From positions 59,498,369-59,562,368 of the forward strand of contig CM067370.1 in NCBI GenBank assembly GCA_034401795.1: DNA of 64,000 nucleotides, in the 5' to 3' direction. Shown here piece after piece: positions 22,401 to 35,035 of this stretch (within the stretch, counting starts at the first letter, position 1; the number at the start of each line of letters is the position of its first letter). Origin of the DNA: Chaetoderma sp. LZ-2023a (Eukaryota > Mollusca > Caudofoveata > Chaetodermatida > Chaetodermatidae). Below the pieces are notes generated by a model. It had not been told where the DNA came from. It saw nothing but the letters and a program-made list of their open reading frames with translations, and ran no database searches. A program made the translations under genes and the position numbers.

Positions 22401-22754
22401 CGTCAGTATATCAGTGATATTAGGTTTAAAACTTTAACGCTCTGTTTTAGGAAATGCTATGATGCAGATGGGTGTTCCCCGTGTCAGCTGCGGTGTACCA
22501 CCTACACGCATGGTCACACCCTGCTGTGCTTAGCATTTGTTTGCATGTTGCCTTGTGGAGGTCGTGGTTGATCTAATTGCTGGTATTTTCATTTCTGCGT
22601 TCACCGTTATCCGAGTCTATGCAAGTATCAGAGATGTATCTACCGGTAATTGCAATTGCTATCGAGCATGTTCTTGTATTGGCAGAATAGACCTTTTCCG
22701 CATTAGCATATTTTGGGAAAACATCTTCCCGGAATGCATCGTGCATACTACTTC

Positions 22755-22835
22755 GGGCTAGTAGTGGCGATAGCCAATGTGCAAACAGCATTACTTTACT
22801 ATGGGAATCTGATACAGTGCACTTTAAGCAGTGTA
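22755..22835 (-). repeat. Inverted repeat arm, partner 23,545-23,625
   Basis: About 80 bases with AAAGTGCACTGTATC and CCCATAGTAAAGTAATGCTG on - match + 23,545-23,625. The partner stands within or next to the LINE tail, so the two arms probably come from two LINE 3' regions in opposite orientation. Confidence 0.6.
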
Positions 22836-23394
22836 TATGAAAAACTATGTTCATAATATTATTGAAGACATACATCATTGGAAAGCTAAGCCAATTTTCT
22901 ATGCATTTCTGTATTAGTTTTTATAGTTTTGTTAAATTTAATACAGTTGATTGCAATTAAATATCCCTTATTGTCCACTTGATTTAATGAATCTAAGTTG
23001 AATGGTGTATTTTATATACGCAAATAACTCAGTGAAAATGTTACAAAAATACAAAAAAATATTGCATTAATGTTTCGGCAATTGAAAACGTCTTCCAATG
23101 ATATATAATTTAAATAATATAGTCATTTTAGTTTATCATAGGAACGGTTTAGATTGTGGTGTATTTTAGTGCAAAAGTAACTCAATGCGGGTCAGCGGCT
23201 TGTTGGCGGCTATACCAGCCAGCAGCTTTGCTCCGAGCATTGATTTAGGGAAAATCCTGGCGCAATGACATCAATGTGGGAAAGGTATATTGCAGTATGA
23301 CTTTGTGATTGGCTGGTATACATATGGCCTGTTCAATGTGTTTATCGCTATCTGAGTCTCCTTCTCTACACTAGTGTTTCCTCGTGCAAATCAT

Positions 23395-23530
23395 GTTTAG
23401 TCAAAATCTCTTTGAAATGCTTGTCTAGTTTACTTTTGAAGGATTCAACCGTTGGTTCCTCTATAGCTGTTGCTGACAGTGAATTCCAATAGGGTACCAC
23501 TCTGTTAGAGAAAAGGTACTTGTGAATATC
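23395..23530 (-). pseudogene. LINE C-terminal remnant 2
   Basis: The - strand reads NIHKYLFSNRVVPYWNSLSA, then ESFKSKLDKHFKEI. This is the usual end of a CR1/Jockey-type ORF2 protein (YFFxxRVVxxWNSLP then SFKxxLDxxW). It is separate from, and downstream of, the similar end belonging to the larger LINE at 23,566-25,914. Confidence 0.6.
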
Positions 23531-23565
23531 CTTAGTGCTGCACAGTGCTTAAAGTGTGCTGTATC

Positions 23566-25914
23566 TTATTCCCATAGTAAAACAATGCTGTTTGCGCATC
23601 GGCTATCGCCATTACCGGCCTGTAGCAGATCTTCACTCTCACGCTCGTTGTCACTAACTTCTTGCACCTGTTTAACGTGGATGTGGGTGCGGGCAGGCTC
23701 GATTGGGAAGTCAGTTTCCAAGGTTTTACTGCAGTAGCACTTGTCTAATCGTCCCTTGAAGGTGTTCATTGTCGGGGCAGATACAACTGGCTCCACTATG
23801 TTGTTCCATTAGTTTATCACATGGATGCTGAAAAACCTTTTTCTTGTGTCACTGTTAAAACGTTGTTTTGGTAGCTTGTAACTGTGGCCTCTGGTACATT
23901 TGCTATCGTCAGGTGGCAGCAGCTTTTCTTGATCAACATTGTCGGTGTTATGTACGTACTTGTATATTTTGATTAGATCTCCGCAGAGGTGTCGGTATAT
24001 CAGGGTTGGCAGTTTTAACTCCTCGAGCCACTCTTCATATGCTTTGTACTTCAATCCACATACCAGTTTTGCTGCACGGCGTGCGTTCTCAAGAAGCTGG
24101 ACGTCTTTCTTATACAAGGGGGACCATACAACATTCCCGTATTCGAAATGGGGCCGGTCTAAACTTTTATACAGTAGGGCAAGAGTACTGCCATCTAGAC
24201 ACTTAAAAGACCGTCGAATCATACCAAGGATCATGTTTGCTTTGTTTAACGCCGTTTCTACATGCTGGTTGAATTTCAGGTTGTTATCCACATACACACA
24301 GAGATCTTTTTCACACTTCGTTTCTTCCAATGTGACACTTTGAGAGCTCTCATTCATCGTGTATGGAGCTTTGTTGTTCGTTTTCCCGAAATGCATGGTT
24401 TCGCATTTTGAGGCATTGCAACGCATTTGCCAAGTATCTGCCAAATCTGTCAAAATGTCAAGGTCTGTCTGGATCTGACCATGGTCTCTGTTTCATTAAC
24501 TTGAGCAAATAGTTTGGTGTCATCTGCGAAAATCGTTGCTATGTTGTGTACTGTGTGCGGCATGTCATTGATGAAACATAAATAATGCAGGACCTAGTAC
24601 GCTGCCTTGTGGGATTCTGCTGAGCACCAGTGTCCAACTGGAGCAAGAGCCATTGAGAATTAATCGTTGCTTTCTATTTTTCAGGAATTTCTCTATCTAC
24701 CCAAAAGCATCGCCACCTATGCCATAGCTTTTCAGTTCGCCTAGTAACCTCATGTGGGGTACAGTGTTGAATACTTTGGCGAAATCAAGGTAAATGACAT
24801 CTACTGCTTTGCCCTCGTCTACAGCCTTGGGGCAGAAACCGATGGATTCTATGAGCTGGGTAACGCATGATCGTCTGCTAAGAAAGTCATGCTGACAGTC
24901 TGTGTTGTAGCTGGACATGTGTTTCATCAGCGCATCTCTTATAATCTGTTCAATTGTTTTGCATACCACAGATGTTAAACTGACTGGTCTGTAGTTGTTG
25001 GGTAATGACGGTTTTCCCTTTTTGAAAACTGGGGTTGTCTGCCCATTCTTCCAGTCTTGGGGTAGTACTCTTTCTCTTAAGGATCTATTAAAAAGTAGAG
25101 TCAGGGGCTTCGCAATCGTTTTACTAGCTTCTTTCAGTACCTTGGGGGTTAGAGTTCATCTGGTCCTTGCGCTTTGGTTACTGACAGGTTATTAAGTTTT
25201 TTGGCGACATCATCCTCTTTGATCACAATCTCATCCAATCTACCTGACACTGTTGTATTGGGCAATGTTGGTAATGTGTGTGGCCTCTTCACGGGTAAAT
25301 ACACTTTATTATTTAGTCCTTCTGCCTTCTCTTCATCAGATCCTGTAATTGTGCCGTCCTCTCATTGCAGGGCTGCAATTCCCACGTTGTCTTTAGTTTT
25401 GATTTGACGTAGCTGTAAAAAGCTTTAGGGTTGGTTTTGGATTTCTTTGCTCCCTCGCGTTCAAAATCTCGCTTTGCTCTACACACCTCCCATTTTAACT
25501 GATTGCAACATTTGGCATATTATTTGTATTGTGATTCATCACGTGTCTCTCTGAATTTGTTGAATGCGACACGCTTGTTCCTCATTTTATCTCGAAGGCT
25601 GGTAGTCATCCAAGGGCTTTTTTCTGCTTATGATACGAGGTACCTCATGTGAATTTCCGTGGGACACATTTGTTTATAGCATCCAGGATTTTACTGTTGA
25701 TGATTGTCCATGTCTGTTCAGCATTTATGTCTTTCAATTCATGATCCCAGACTACCTTTTCCAACATTTCTCTGATCTTGTCATAGTCGCCTGTATCATA
25801 GATCCGTTTCCGTGACTTTGATGGACTGACTTGGATGTAGCAGTTTACAGTAAACAATAGGGTGGCATGATGACTTTTACCTAATCGTGGCAAGTACTCA
25901 ATCTCGCCGACCAT
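23566..25914 (-). pseudogene. CR1/Jockey-like LINE ORF2, 5'-truncated
   Basis: On the - strand it starts in the tail of the endonuclease region (SHHATLLF near 25,860, then DTGDYDKIREML). It carries the RT palm (VIYLDFAKVFNTVPH with the first catalytic D near 24,790), the FADD box at 24,520-24,531, then CNASKCETMHFGK, LYVDNNLKFNQHVE and KSLDRPHFEYGNVVWSP. It ends with NIVEPVVSAPTMNTFKGRLDK. At least three frame changes or stops interrupt it (around 24,460-24,700, 25,150-25,370 and 25,500-25,640). ORF1 and the endonuclease start are absent, as expected for incomplete reverse transcription or later loss. Confidence 0.8.
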
Positions 25915-26339
25915 ACCCAGTAAACGTTGTTTCGTTGGCGCAACATAAGTTTTATTCGTTGGCTCAATGTAGTTTTGCTAGTTTCGAAAATCATCGTATA
26001 TTGTTTACCAGGGCAATATCATGTCATGCATAACACAATAATACATAGATAAGACATCAAAACAGATGATAAATATATTAAGCAAAATAGATTGCACTTG
26101 TCAACCCACCTGTCTGTCTTACTAAGTAATATATGATGCATATGTGAATCTCTGGGTGCCCCTTGTCTGCTCTCTTTTTCCGAGTGGCTGTGGGGCAAAA
26201 GACCCAACGCTCTCCAATTTAACCACTGTTTTATGTTTTATCCTTTTGTGAATTGTCTGTGTACATAGGCTAACACAACAATTGTGCATACAACTATGCT
26301 CACACACATTTAATTCTTAGAGATGAAGCAGTAGGACTG
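25915..26339. other. Spacer between two head-to-head LINEs
   Basis: No gene is seen. It separates the - strand LINE from the + strand LINE that starts near 26,345. Confidence 0.45.
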
Positions 26340-26344
26340 AGACA

Positions 26345-27990
26345 GTAATGATTTGCTACGACTGTGGATGTAAACATAAATAAACCGACACCATGATGAC
26401 TTCCTATGTGAGGATTGTTTCTACAAGCGCTTTCCAAAATTTAGACTGATTAGTGTAGCTACCTGTGGAAAACAGAGACCTAATGACACAGATGAGGTCA
26501 CTAACACAGGACCCCAAAGAAACAGAAACAACCACACCAGTCATTCACAGCAGCATTACCACTAACACAGACAACCATGAAAATAGAACTTGTGCACCAT
26601 TACATATCTCTTCAACCATCACAACAATTGTCACAACAAGACAGAGTATGTGTGGAAATGGTAACAACGAATTTCTGATAAAATGCTACACATGTAAGCA
26701 ATGGTTACACTATGCATGAACAGAGCTACCACCCTTCATGCTTTCTGCACTGACATCATCCAAACGAATGTTTACCTGCAAGAATTGTACTCCCAATTCA
26801 GAGCATATCACCGAATTCCTAGCCTGACATGTTTCTGTCTATGGCAAAGAATATTGGCAAATCACAATAAGTAATGATCCAATTGTATCCCTTGATATAT
26901 GCATGAACAATCCAACAACCTCATCTCCAGCTTCACAGTCATCATCGAAATCAGATAGAGGTTCAAGTGTAAACAACACTCCTACTGTGAAAGAAAAGAT
27001 GGCAATCCGATAAATTGTGAGAATGTGTGTAATACCAGTCAGAGTGACACAATACAGCCCACAGAGCTCACAAATGAACTATTATCTGCTATGTTACAGC
27101 AGATTGAGGAGATCAAACAAGGCCATTACACACTGCAAGATCAGATATGCGAAATCAAATGAGAAGAAGCTATTAGCATAAATGAGATCGCATCACATGA
27201 TCATGCTAAGGCCATCAAACGTAATATCAGACCTAACCAAACTGACAAAAATATCACACTGACACCAACATGAACTCAGACACGTGTTCATTACCCAACA
27301 TTACAAGAAATGCACAACACAGGGCCCAGCAGCACATGATCCTGAAGACCACATTACTCATCACAAGTTGCTGCAAGCAACAGCCATAATATGAGCACTA
27401 TCAGCCAGCCCCAAAACAGATCTGCTACCCAGCCCGCATACAACAATGCAAGCCGACTGTTGCAAAACAAACTGCCATCAACCCACACAAGTATGAGTAA
27501 AAGTAACAAGGTTTTAATTATTGGGAGCTCTACCCTGAGAAAGCTCAGTGGCAGGTACATGTCAACTGAAACCATGGACATTCTAGTTCGGTCTTATGGT
27601 GGTGCCAGAATTAGTGAGGTCACTGATCAGCTAGAGCAATTGCTATTAATGGATACATTCAATTCCATTGCCATACACGTAGGCTCCAATGGCATTGGCA
27701 GGCGGAGAGTGCCTGGCATGATCAATGATTATGATGCACTAATTGAACAAATTAAAACACTAGCACCAGATATTCAAATGTATGTGCCATCTGTACTGCC
27801 ACGAGTTCCCACGACCCAGTAAAAACTATGACAATAACATTGTCAGGGAGTTCACCAACATGCTCAGATCGCTTTCCACATTGCATAATATAGTCTTTGT
27901 AAATAATACATAATTGTTTGTGAACCACAATGGTGAAGCCAATGCGGAACTTTTCAGAGACTATGTCCATCCATGGAGTAAGATTACACT
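26345..27990 (+). pseudogene. LINE ORF1: zinc finger, PHD, coiled coil, SGNH esterase
   Basis: The parts in order are an N-terminal Cys-rich stretch (CYDCGCKHK, then CEDCFYKRFPKF in another frame) and a PHD-like finger at about 26,650-26,800 (CGNGNNEFLIKCYTCKQWLHYA, quoted in parts, then FTCKNC). A probable coiled coil follows at 27,065-27,165 (LLSAMLQQIEEIKQGHY). An SGNH-hydrolase domain lies at 27,505-27,990, with block I VLIIGSSTLRKL, block III-like IAIHVGSNGIG and VPSVLPRVP. This PHD plus esterase layout is known for CR1-like LINE ORF1 proteins, which bind RNA and may act on lipids or help targeting. Block I reads GSST where many esterases have GDS. Stops and frame changes between the parts make it a pseudogene. 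Confidence 0.75.
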
Positions 27991-28387
27991 CTGATAACAT
28001 TATCAATTAACTAACACTAACTCAACCCGAACTAGTACTCATCTAGGAAAACCAACATTCCCGGATTTTTAGGTGCGAAATCAGTAGGGAGAACAATAAG
28101 GTAACCAGCTTTTTCATAATACAGTATCAGCCAAACCACTAAAACTAAGCAACAGGTACAATCCATTACCTGATAAATGTTTGACTACATTAAAACAAGA
28201 TGAGGTCTTTTACAATCAGGATGCGGCTTTTCCCATATTATCTAAAACACTTTCTCAAATTCAAGCCTGCCCAAATCCTATGACAACACAAACAAATGAT
28301 ATAACAACAACTCAGACGAAAGAATGAAGTACAACTCAAATAACATATCCAAAACCGGGTAAGCCATCTGTCAAATCAACGGCAGTC

Positions 28388-30040
28388 ATGCAAATTCACT
28401 GCCATTATGGCCCAAATCCTAAATCCAATCATTGCTCTGTAGTGGAAAAGTCTGAGAATAGTTTGAAATGTATGTACACCAATGCTGATAGCTTGCTAAA
28501 CAAACGTGCTGAATTCCAAGCAAGAATAAATGGTATGGAAAAACAGCCAGATATAATTCTAATAACAGAAGCGTTCCCTAAAAATTCTAGATTTATACCC
28601 AGTAACGAGGAAATGGCCATACCTGGATATGCCATCTTCCCAAATAACTTCTCAGAACAAACTGGTAGGGGCATTATGATACTTATCAAGCAAGAACTGA
28701 GAGCTAATGAACTCCAGCTAAATAATGACTTCGAGGAACACTGTCTTGTTAAAATAAATCTAGACGCCAATGTAAATTTATTCGTATGGGTAATTTATAG
28801 AAACAAACAACAATCTAATGAACAATCTGTTGCACAGTGTTACTAGTAACACAAAAGAATTGATATGTGGTCATTTTAACTATCAGAAAATTCAGTGGGA
28901 ATCATATTGGAACTGAACGTAGTTAAAAATTATTAGAATGCCTCAGAGACTGCTTTCTCCTCCTGAAACGCGACAAACCCACCCGCTTAAGAGGAAATAA
29001 TAATCCCAATATCTTAGACTTAATTTTATGTAATGATGATGATAATCTTGTGTCCGACATTGAGTATGGTAGTTTACTAGGAAGCAGTGACCATGCAGTC
29101 ATCATGCAATCTCCAGTGTGTAGACAAATATGAGATCTGTGACAAGGAGAGAGTAAACTATGATAAAGGAGACTATGACAAAATGAGAAATGAGCTAAAT
29201 ATCGACTGGGAAGAAGTATTCAAAGATAGGGAAGTAGAAGACATGTTCTCCATATTCTGCAGAAGATAAGTACATACTAAGGTACAATTTTAACACAAAC
29301 AGGAACAGAAAAATAACACCAATTACGTCCAGAATTCTAAAAGTAATAAAGAACAAAAACAAAAGTTGGACAAAATATCTGAAAACTCGGAATGAAGTAG
29401 ATAGACTGGCGTCCACCAATCTCCGGGAAAAAATAAACACTCCCATCTCCGGAATAAACTAAAAACTAGAAATGCAAAACGGGATAAAGAGATAGATATT
29501 GCCAAGAGTATAAAATCTAACACCCAAAGATTCTGGTTCCATGTAAATCACCTAAGAAAGATCAGCACAAGAATACCAGAACTTGAAGTTGAAGTAGATG
29601 GCTCCATGCCGAAAATACAAAACGATGCTGATAAAGCAGAAGCATTAGCAAAATTCTACAGTACTGTTTTTATTAATGAAAATACAGCACAGATCCCATC
29701 CCTTGACAAACGAAATTACATCAATAATTCAAATGATATTGAATTTGACGGTAATTAAACTAATAAACTTATAGAATCTATCGATATCTCCAAGTCACTG
29801 GGGCCTGACAAAATCCATCCTCTACTCATCTATGAGCTCAAGGAAGTTGTCTTCACACCTCTTACTTTGATATTCAACAAATCTTTCACAACTGGGAGGG
29901 TACCAAGTGAATGGAAGCTAGCTAACTTGACACCAATCTTTAAAAAGGGAGCAAAAAGGGAACCTGGCAATTACAGGCCAATAATCCTAACAAGTATAAT
30001 ATGCAAGTTAATGGAAAAACTAATTCGAAAGATGTTGTAT
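28388..30040 (+). pseudogene. LINE ORF2: APE endonuclease and RT N-terminus
   Basis: It opens with the apurinic-type endonuclease: YTNADSLLNKRAEF, PDIILITEAF, GRGIMILIK, FVWVIYR and then CGHFNYQKIQW and GSSDHAVI (the GDFN and SDH catalytic phrases, here CGHFN). This enzyme nicks target DNA to prime reverse transcription. The linker and RT start follow: KFWFHVNHLRK, SKSLGPDKIHPLLI, WKLANLTPIFKKG and NYRPIILTSIICKLMEKLI. The match GDYDKMRNEL parallels GDYDKIREML of the - strand LINE, so both belong to related families. Frame changes occur near 28,850-29,100 and 29,270-29,760. Confidence 0.8.
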
Positions 30041-30114
30041 GTTTCAATTAAGTCTCCTCGAAATCTTCTGCATTTCAATGACATTAGATTTAGGGTTCTG
30101 AGTCTTTCTTTGCA

Positions 30115-30125
30115 CCCCCCCCCCC
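30115..30125 (+). repeat. Poly(C) run between two LINEs
   Basis: Eleven C bases followed by CATCCACCCACCCC stand between the truncated CR1 LINE and LINE-D. A similar C run stands before the LINE fragment at 8,846. Confidence 0.85.
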
Positions 30126-30164
30126 ATCCACCCACCCCAAACAACACCACTGCACCACGCGCAT

Positions 30165-31703
30165 ATGCCTTCCAACAGTACATTAGGAGATTATTTAGAT
30201 CTATGTGACACGGAGCCTACGGATGTGCTTCCGGTCGTCCACAAAACAAACACACACACAAAAGTCATACATACTACTCATACTAATAACATCAGCAAAC
30301 CCCTAAAGCCATTTTGGTTGTGGAACGATGAGATTGCTAGTGCAATGGCAGAATCCAAAAGGGCATTTCACCACTGGAAGATGTGCAACATATCTGATGA
30401 CAAACACAAAGGCACCAAGCCATGAAAGAACTGCGAAGAGCTCAGCGGCAATCTCTGGCCGCAAAATGTGACTTGGATATCCAGATACTACTAGACGCAA
30501 AAAGCTCAAACAAGAAACTCTTCTTTAAGCTAATTCGCAAGCAACGCAGCACCAGAGCTCCAATATTGGCTGAACTCAATGTCTATGATTCAGTCTCCTA
30601 AAAAATGAGGTTTTAGAAGGATGGTACACACATTTTCAAAAGCTTGGTACGCCCATTAATACCATAAACGATGTCAGAAAATCTGAAGTGGAGTTCGACG
30701 AAATCATCCTCCAGGACATATGTCATCAGAAGCCGTGCTTTAGACCATTTACTTATGCCGTGGTAGAAAGTACCGTTAAAGGTCTTAACAGGGGGAAGGC
30801 CCCAGATCTGGATGGAATTGCTGCTGAACACCTGAAAGAAGGTGGACCCCCAGTTATTCAACTCCTTACATGCATCCCCAATGGTATTGCAAAACTTAAT
30901 GTCATACCGGATATCCTCAAAGCAGCCATTCTGACCCCAGTATACAAAAAGAGGGGAAGCCATAACTTCGCAACATCACACATGGGCAAACGGTTACATC
31001 ATCAGTCTGCAAAACATTGGAGATGATCCTTAAGCTACGTATCCAGCAGTCAGTACTCGATGTCCAGCACCCACTCCAGTATGGCTTCACGTCCAAGATT
31101 TCACCAATGTATGGTGCTCTGCTACTTCAAGAGGCATGTATCGAATCCAGATCTAGGAAACTGAATTCATACGTAACCCTCCTAGATGCAAAAACAGCTT
31201 TTGATGTCGTTAACCATGCTAGCCTTGCACGCAAGCTATACTTTGCTAGAATCGACAGCGCTTTATGGACGGTCATTACAGACCTTCATAAGAACGATAC
31301 CACAAGAGTCAAATGGTCCGGTAAATATTCTAGTTCATTGCCATTTCTTCAGGGGGTCAGACAAGGCGGGATTCTCTCCACCGACTTGTATAAGCTATAC
31401 ATCAACGATATGCTTAATGTCCTGGATGCCACAGACAACAATATCAGAATCGGTACAGTAATGTGCTCTTCACCTATCTGTGCAGACGATGTTAGTCTAA
31501 TCTCAAACAAGGAATTCCAAATGCAGACACTGCTGGATATTGCACACCATTATGGTACCTACAAGATTTATGAGCTGCAGTCTTCCAAATGTACCTTCCT
31601 GACAGACTGCAAAACTCAGAAACCAGTAATGTCATTGAATGGCGAAGAATTATCAGCACCGGGACAAGCTCTGCATCTAGGCATACACAGAACAGACTAC
31701 CTC
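30165..31703 (+). pseudogene. LINE-D piece 1: linker and reverse transcriptase
   Basis: Non-LTR retrotransposon ORF2. Recognised are FWLWNDEIASAMAESKRAFHHW, ELRRAQRQ..LIRKQR, NRGKAPDLDGIAAEHLKEGG, LKAAILTPVYKK, then (31,017 on) LQYGFTSKISP, VTLLDAKTAFDVVNH with the first catalytic D, QGVRQGGILSTDLYKLYIND, ICADDVSLIS with the acidic pair, and GQALHLGIHRTDY. Long quotes are given in parts. Frame changes occur near 30,425, 30,600 and 31,000. The text stops at GACTAC (31,694-31,699), continues after the 22-kb insertion at 54,007 and then at 57,778. The clade is uncertain. Confidence 0.85.
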
Positions 31704-34700
31704 AGTAGCATAAAGGTACATACTGGTCCACTATGACGTTTCCGCCCATCGCATCACGAATGCATGATGAACGGGATGGCTGGTTAGCTGCAGATCTTGG
31801 GGTTGTTGATCCCGTATGACGTCTCTCCGAGAAATACAAAGACCGACTTCTAGAGCTGGTGGAACACTAATGTTCCAGTGAGGCCATGCGACCATTGCCG
31901 CCAAGATTGAACCACATGGTGTCGTCCCAACTATTGGTGTCACCGGTATGTCTATCCATACTAATTTAGAGATATAGAACAATTTGTAATCAAACAGTAG
32001 AAATATATATATACTATACAAACAGGTGAATCGTTTGACAGTAAATGAGCACACAATAATACACAACATAGAGCTATCTGGTGTTCTTTCCACGTGGTGT
32101 CGCCGGAGGTACTACACAGGTTCTTGAATCTGAAGAGGTATCCCCGCAAGGGAAGCATCCACAACGAAGTCACTAGTTTGTTTAATATAAACTAATATAC
32201 CCCTAACACACACAAAGAAAATATTGTTGTTGCGAGAGGTAAGTGCCTCGCACGAGCCTCCGTCACAGGAAAATGCCTTCAACGGGGAAGCGGAGGAAAA
32301 GAGCTGGCAAAAAGGGCCATTCTTTTGTTCAACAGAAAAATGCTAAGTGAAGATCCTAGTGAAATCATAGTTAATGTGATGCATCCTGGTTTACGTGAAG
32401 ATGGGACAAACGATTTCCAAAGAATTCCCAAGTCACCGTCTTATGCAGTTTCAAAAATCATGTATTGGTAGATGCCACTTTATTTATGCGGGCCTTCTGC
32501 TACCGTCTAACCTATCATTTAGTTGTTAGAAACAGAAACTAGTTTTGGCTGCAAGTGGCAGGGATTCTTACTGAACTTTAAATACATTTGTCCATTTGGC
32601 GCACATGCTTCGCTCCCTGTGGGTCGCCTGGACTAGCAACTACCTCCAAGGACAGAATGCATACATGTTACGACACAAGGCATCCGAATTCGATAAAAAT
32701 CTGAAAAACCTTGTCACGCAACCATATAAAACATCACCTGGACGATGGCTACGTTTCAAACAAGCAAGTTTTGGTTCCTGACATGTCTTTATGGTGGGGG
32801 TGAAGAGATGGATATCCATCGCGAGCATCCTTCCAGTGAGGGCGTGATGAGCTCCATCCAATGCTTCATCCAGACACTGCAACGAATTGGATGGAGATCC
32901 TCATCTCGTCCATCACCATGTGCTATGGATCTTGTCGTTAGGGTAAAGTTCCAATATGCCAAAATATGCACTACAGGCCGGTAAATAAACTGACTAATTC
33001 ACATTTATAACTATATGTTTTCACAGTGCTTCCTTCATTGGCAAGGTTATCTAGCTAACGAGTATCCGAAGGTACGGGAGAGATGTATGTAAATCAGCAC
33101 TTTAACCATCACCGTATGGAAACCTCTGATAGTTTCCCAGGGTCGGATCCAATCAACGTGCTGATGAGAAGTCCAAACATTAGTAAGCCATGTGGCTGGT
33201 GGATCGTGGAAAGAGACAATAACTTAATATATATGAGGCCCTATAGGTAACTACCCAATTTTTACACAACCTTGCCGGAGTGTGGGGCTACATTACCGCA
33301 ACAACCGGAAAAGAGTCATACACTATGTGTCTCTAAACGAAGAAATTGTCCCTAACCACTTTAACCTATCCTATCGAGCTGAATAGTAAAGTTAGTCAGT
33401 AACATGCCGGGCTCAAACAATTAGAGCACGGTCAGCGACCTCAGTCTAAAATTGATGATGGTGGTAATAGGGATGCGGATATATCTGTTGCTGTATAGTA
33501 TTTCTGAGCGTACTGCGTTCCAAAGTTTTCTACAATTAAACAAAACATATTACCTGGATGGCTAACTGCCATATACAACTAACCATTGCAATAAATAGAT
33601 TATAATTAAATGAGATAGGTAAATATCACAGATTGATACACTTAAACGGTGTGGTTAGTTGAAAGCACCGACAGTAAACAAGGATAATATTCACAGTAAA
33701 ACAGAAATTATAAATTGCGGTCTTAAGACTGGTAAGGTACCTATTAGTCATCAGTACCATATACGGAAATGATAATTAAAAATACAATAGTATAGCTACT
33801 TGAGTACCTAATAGTCATCAGGATGGAACAGGCTACTATGTTACTGAAATTGAGGCGCTAACATATTCATAGCGCGAGTCGACACGTTCTCTGAAGCTGG
33901 AGAGATTTCTGCAGGCGATTTCCGCAGCTGATTTCCGCAGGCTGGTTTCCGCAAGCTGACTCCTCCAGACAAGGTAGACACGGTACACACCCAGGACAGT
34001 GAAACAAAGCAGTGAAGAAATGTCTATTAGATAGTCTTGGAAACTAATATTCAATTTATATGGAAGTGAGAAAGTTATCCATCCGGCGACGGAAGTAGTA
34101 AAGTTGACGGTTGCCGATTAACAGAGAGGAATGTATATAATATTAGGCAGTTACATAACTTGGCACACGGTGCAGGATGCGTCGCATAGCTTTTGCGGCA
34201 CACCCAGCAAAGTTCCACCAGACTGTGGTCAAAAAGTTAATTAAACACACACAACATGCAGTGCGGAGATTGAAGTCCACTTTTCAGCGTGGTTGGCAGA
34301 TCCAGCGAATCATCCACCAAGAATCACTGTAATCTCTACATTCCGTAGAATCACATCCCGGGCCCGCACGGCCTGCTCTCGGAAAAGCTCCCTTAGGAAT
34401 GTATGGATGCAGAAGGTATAACTTTAAATTTAGTTTATTACCCCCGGATGGCCGTCAGTGGGTGTCTAAAAACTGGCAGAAGCCAATGATGTCCTACCAC
34501 CGCGGATGTGCTGGGATCCCTAAGACACCGGTTGATGTGAGAATCACTTCTAGGTCAGCAGTTACATCTGTCCTCCTGATGGTCCAGAGGTCCTGCGTGG
34601 GTCGGCTTCCACACCAGCGATGCTCCTGATTCTCGATTTTTCATCCCTTTTATACTACTCGTGACGTCAGAGGTAGATGCCTCAGCCAATCAGTGGCCGA

Positions 34701-34752
34701 GCAGTAGCCAATCAGTGTGCAGCTAGATCAGTGACGTATTTACCACGTTCTA
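31704..34752 (-). repeat. LTR2 copy b (3' LTR of element B)
   Basis: It matches the 5' LTR at 49,872 onward block by block: the MDRHTGDT frame (31,959), TATCCCCGCAAG near 32,131, TTCACAGTGCTTCC near 33,020, ATTTCCGCAG-type repeats near 33,910 and the CRE/TATA block at 34,648-34,669. It retains sequence around 32,394-32,960 that the 5' copy does not show but family LTR1 does. Similarity ends at 34,752, inside the heat-shock-element words of the promoter. Confidence 0.85.
34648..34752 (-). promoter_or_regulatory. LTR2b promoter: CCAAT, CRE, TATA
   Basis: Leftward reading gives TTCTAG-type heat-shock words at the very edge (34,748-34,752), CCAAT words near 34,686 and 34,710, CRE TGACGTCA at 34,662-34,669 and TATAAAA at 34,648-34,654. 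The layout matches the 5' copy. Confidence 0.6.
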
Positions 34753-34988
34753 GGTGGGAATTATGGATTTCCCGAGTAGGCGTGTAGCCGAGAGGAGAGT
34801 GATGCAACAGATCCGTGTTCATAAGAAAGAGCGCCTAGGGTGCGAAAGAGTTTGGGAGTGAGGCATACCATTGATTTTGATTTTTGAACTGGAATTATTT
34901 TTCCAGGTCTTTTCTTTTTTTGTTTATGTTTCATGGTGTATGAATACTTTTATTTAGATCTCTTAATTGCCTAAACAATAGCTCGCAT

Positions 34989-35035
34989 GGGTGTTCTCTT
35001 GGATGCGGAAAATTATTTTTCCGCACAGAACACCC
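34989..35035. repeat. Perfect-stem hairpin
   Basis: The outer stem GGGTGTTCT (34,989-34,997) pairs with AGAACACCC (35,027-35,035). The inner stem TGCGGAAAA (35,004-35,012) pairs with TTTTCCGCA (35,017-35,025) around a 4-base loop. It could be an RNA structure or an element end. Confidence 0.8.

Larger units (their letters stand above)
26340..30040 (+). mobile_element. CR1-like LINE, 3'-truncated
   Basis: ORF1 remains (26,345-27,990) are followed by an ORF2 endonuclease and the first part of reverse transcriptase (28,388-30,040). The sequence stops inside RT at about 30,040 (LTSIICKLMEKLIRKML). Loss of the 3' part is unusual, because LINEs normally lose their 5' end, so a later deletion or rearrangement cut it. 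It is broken at several points. Confidence 0.8.
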
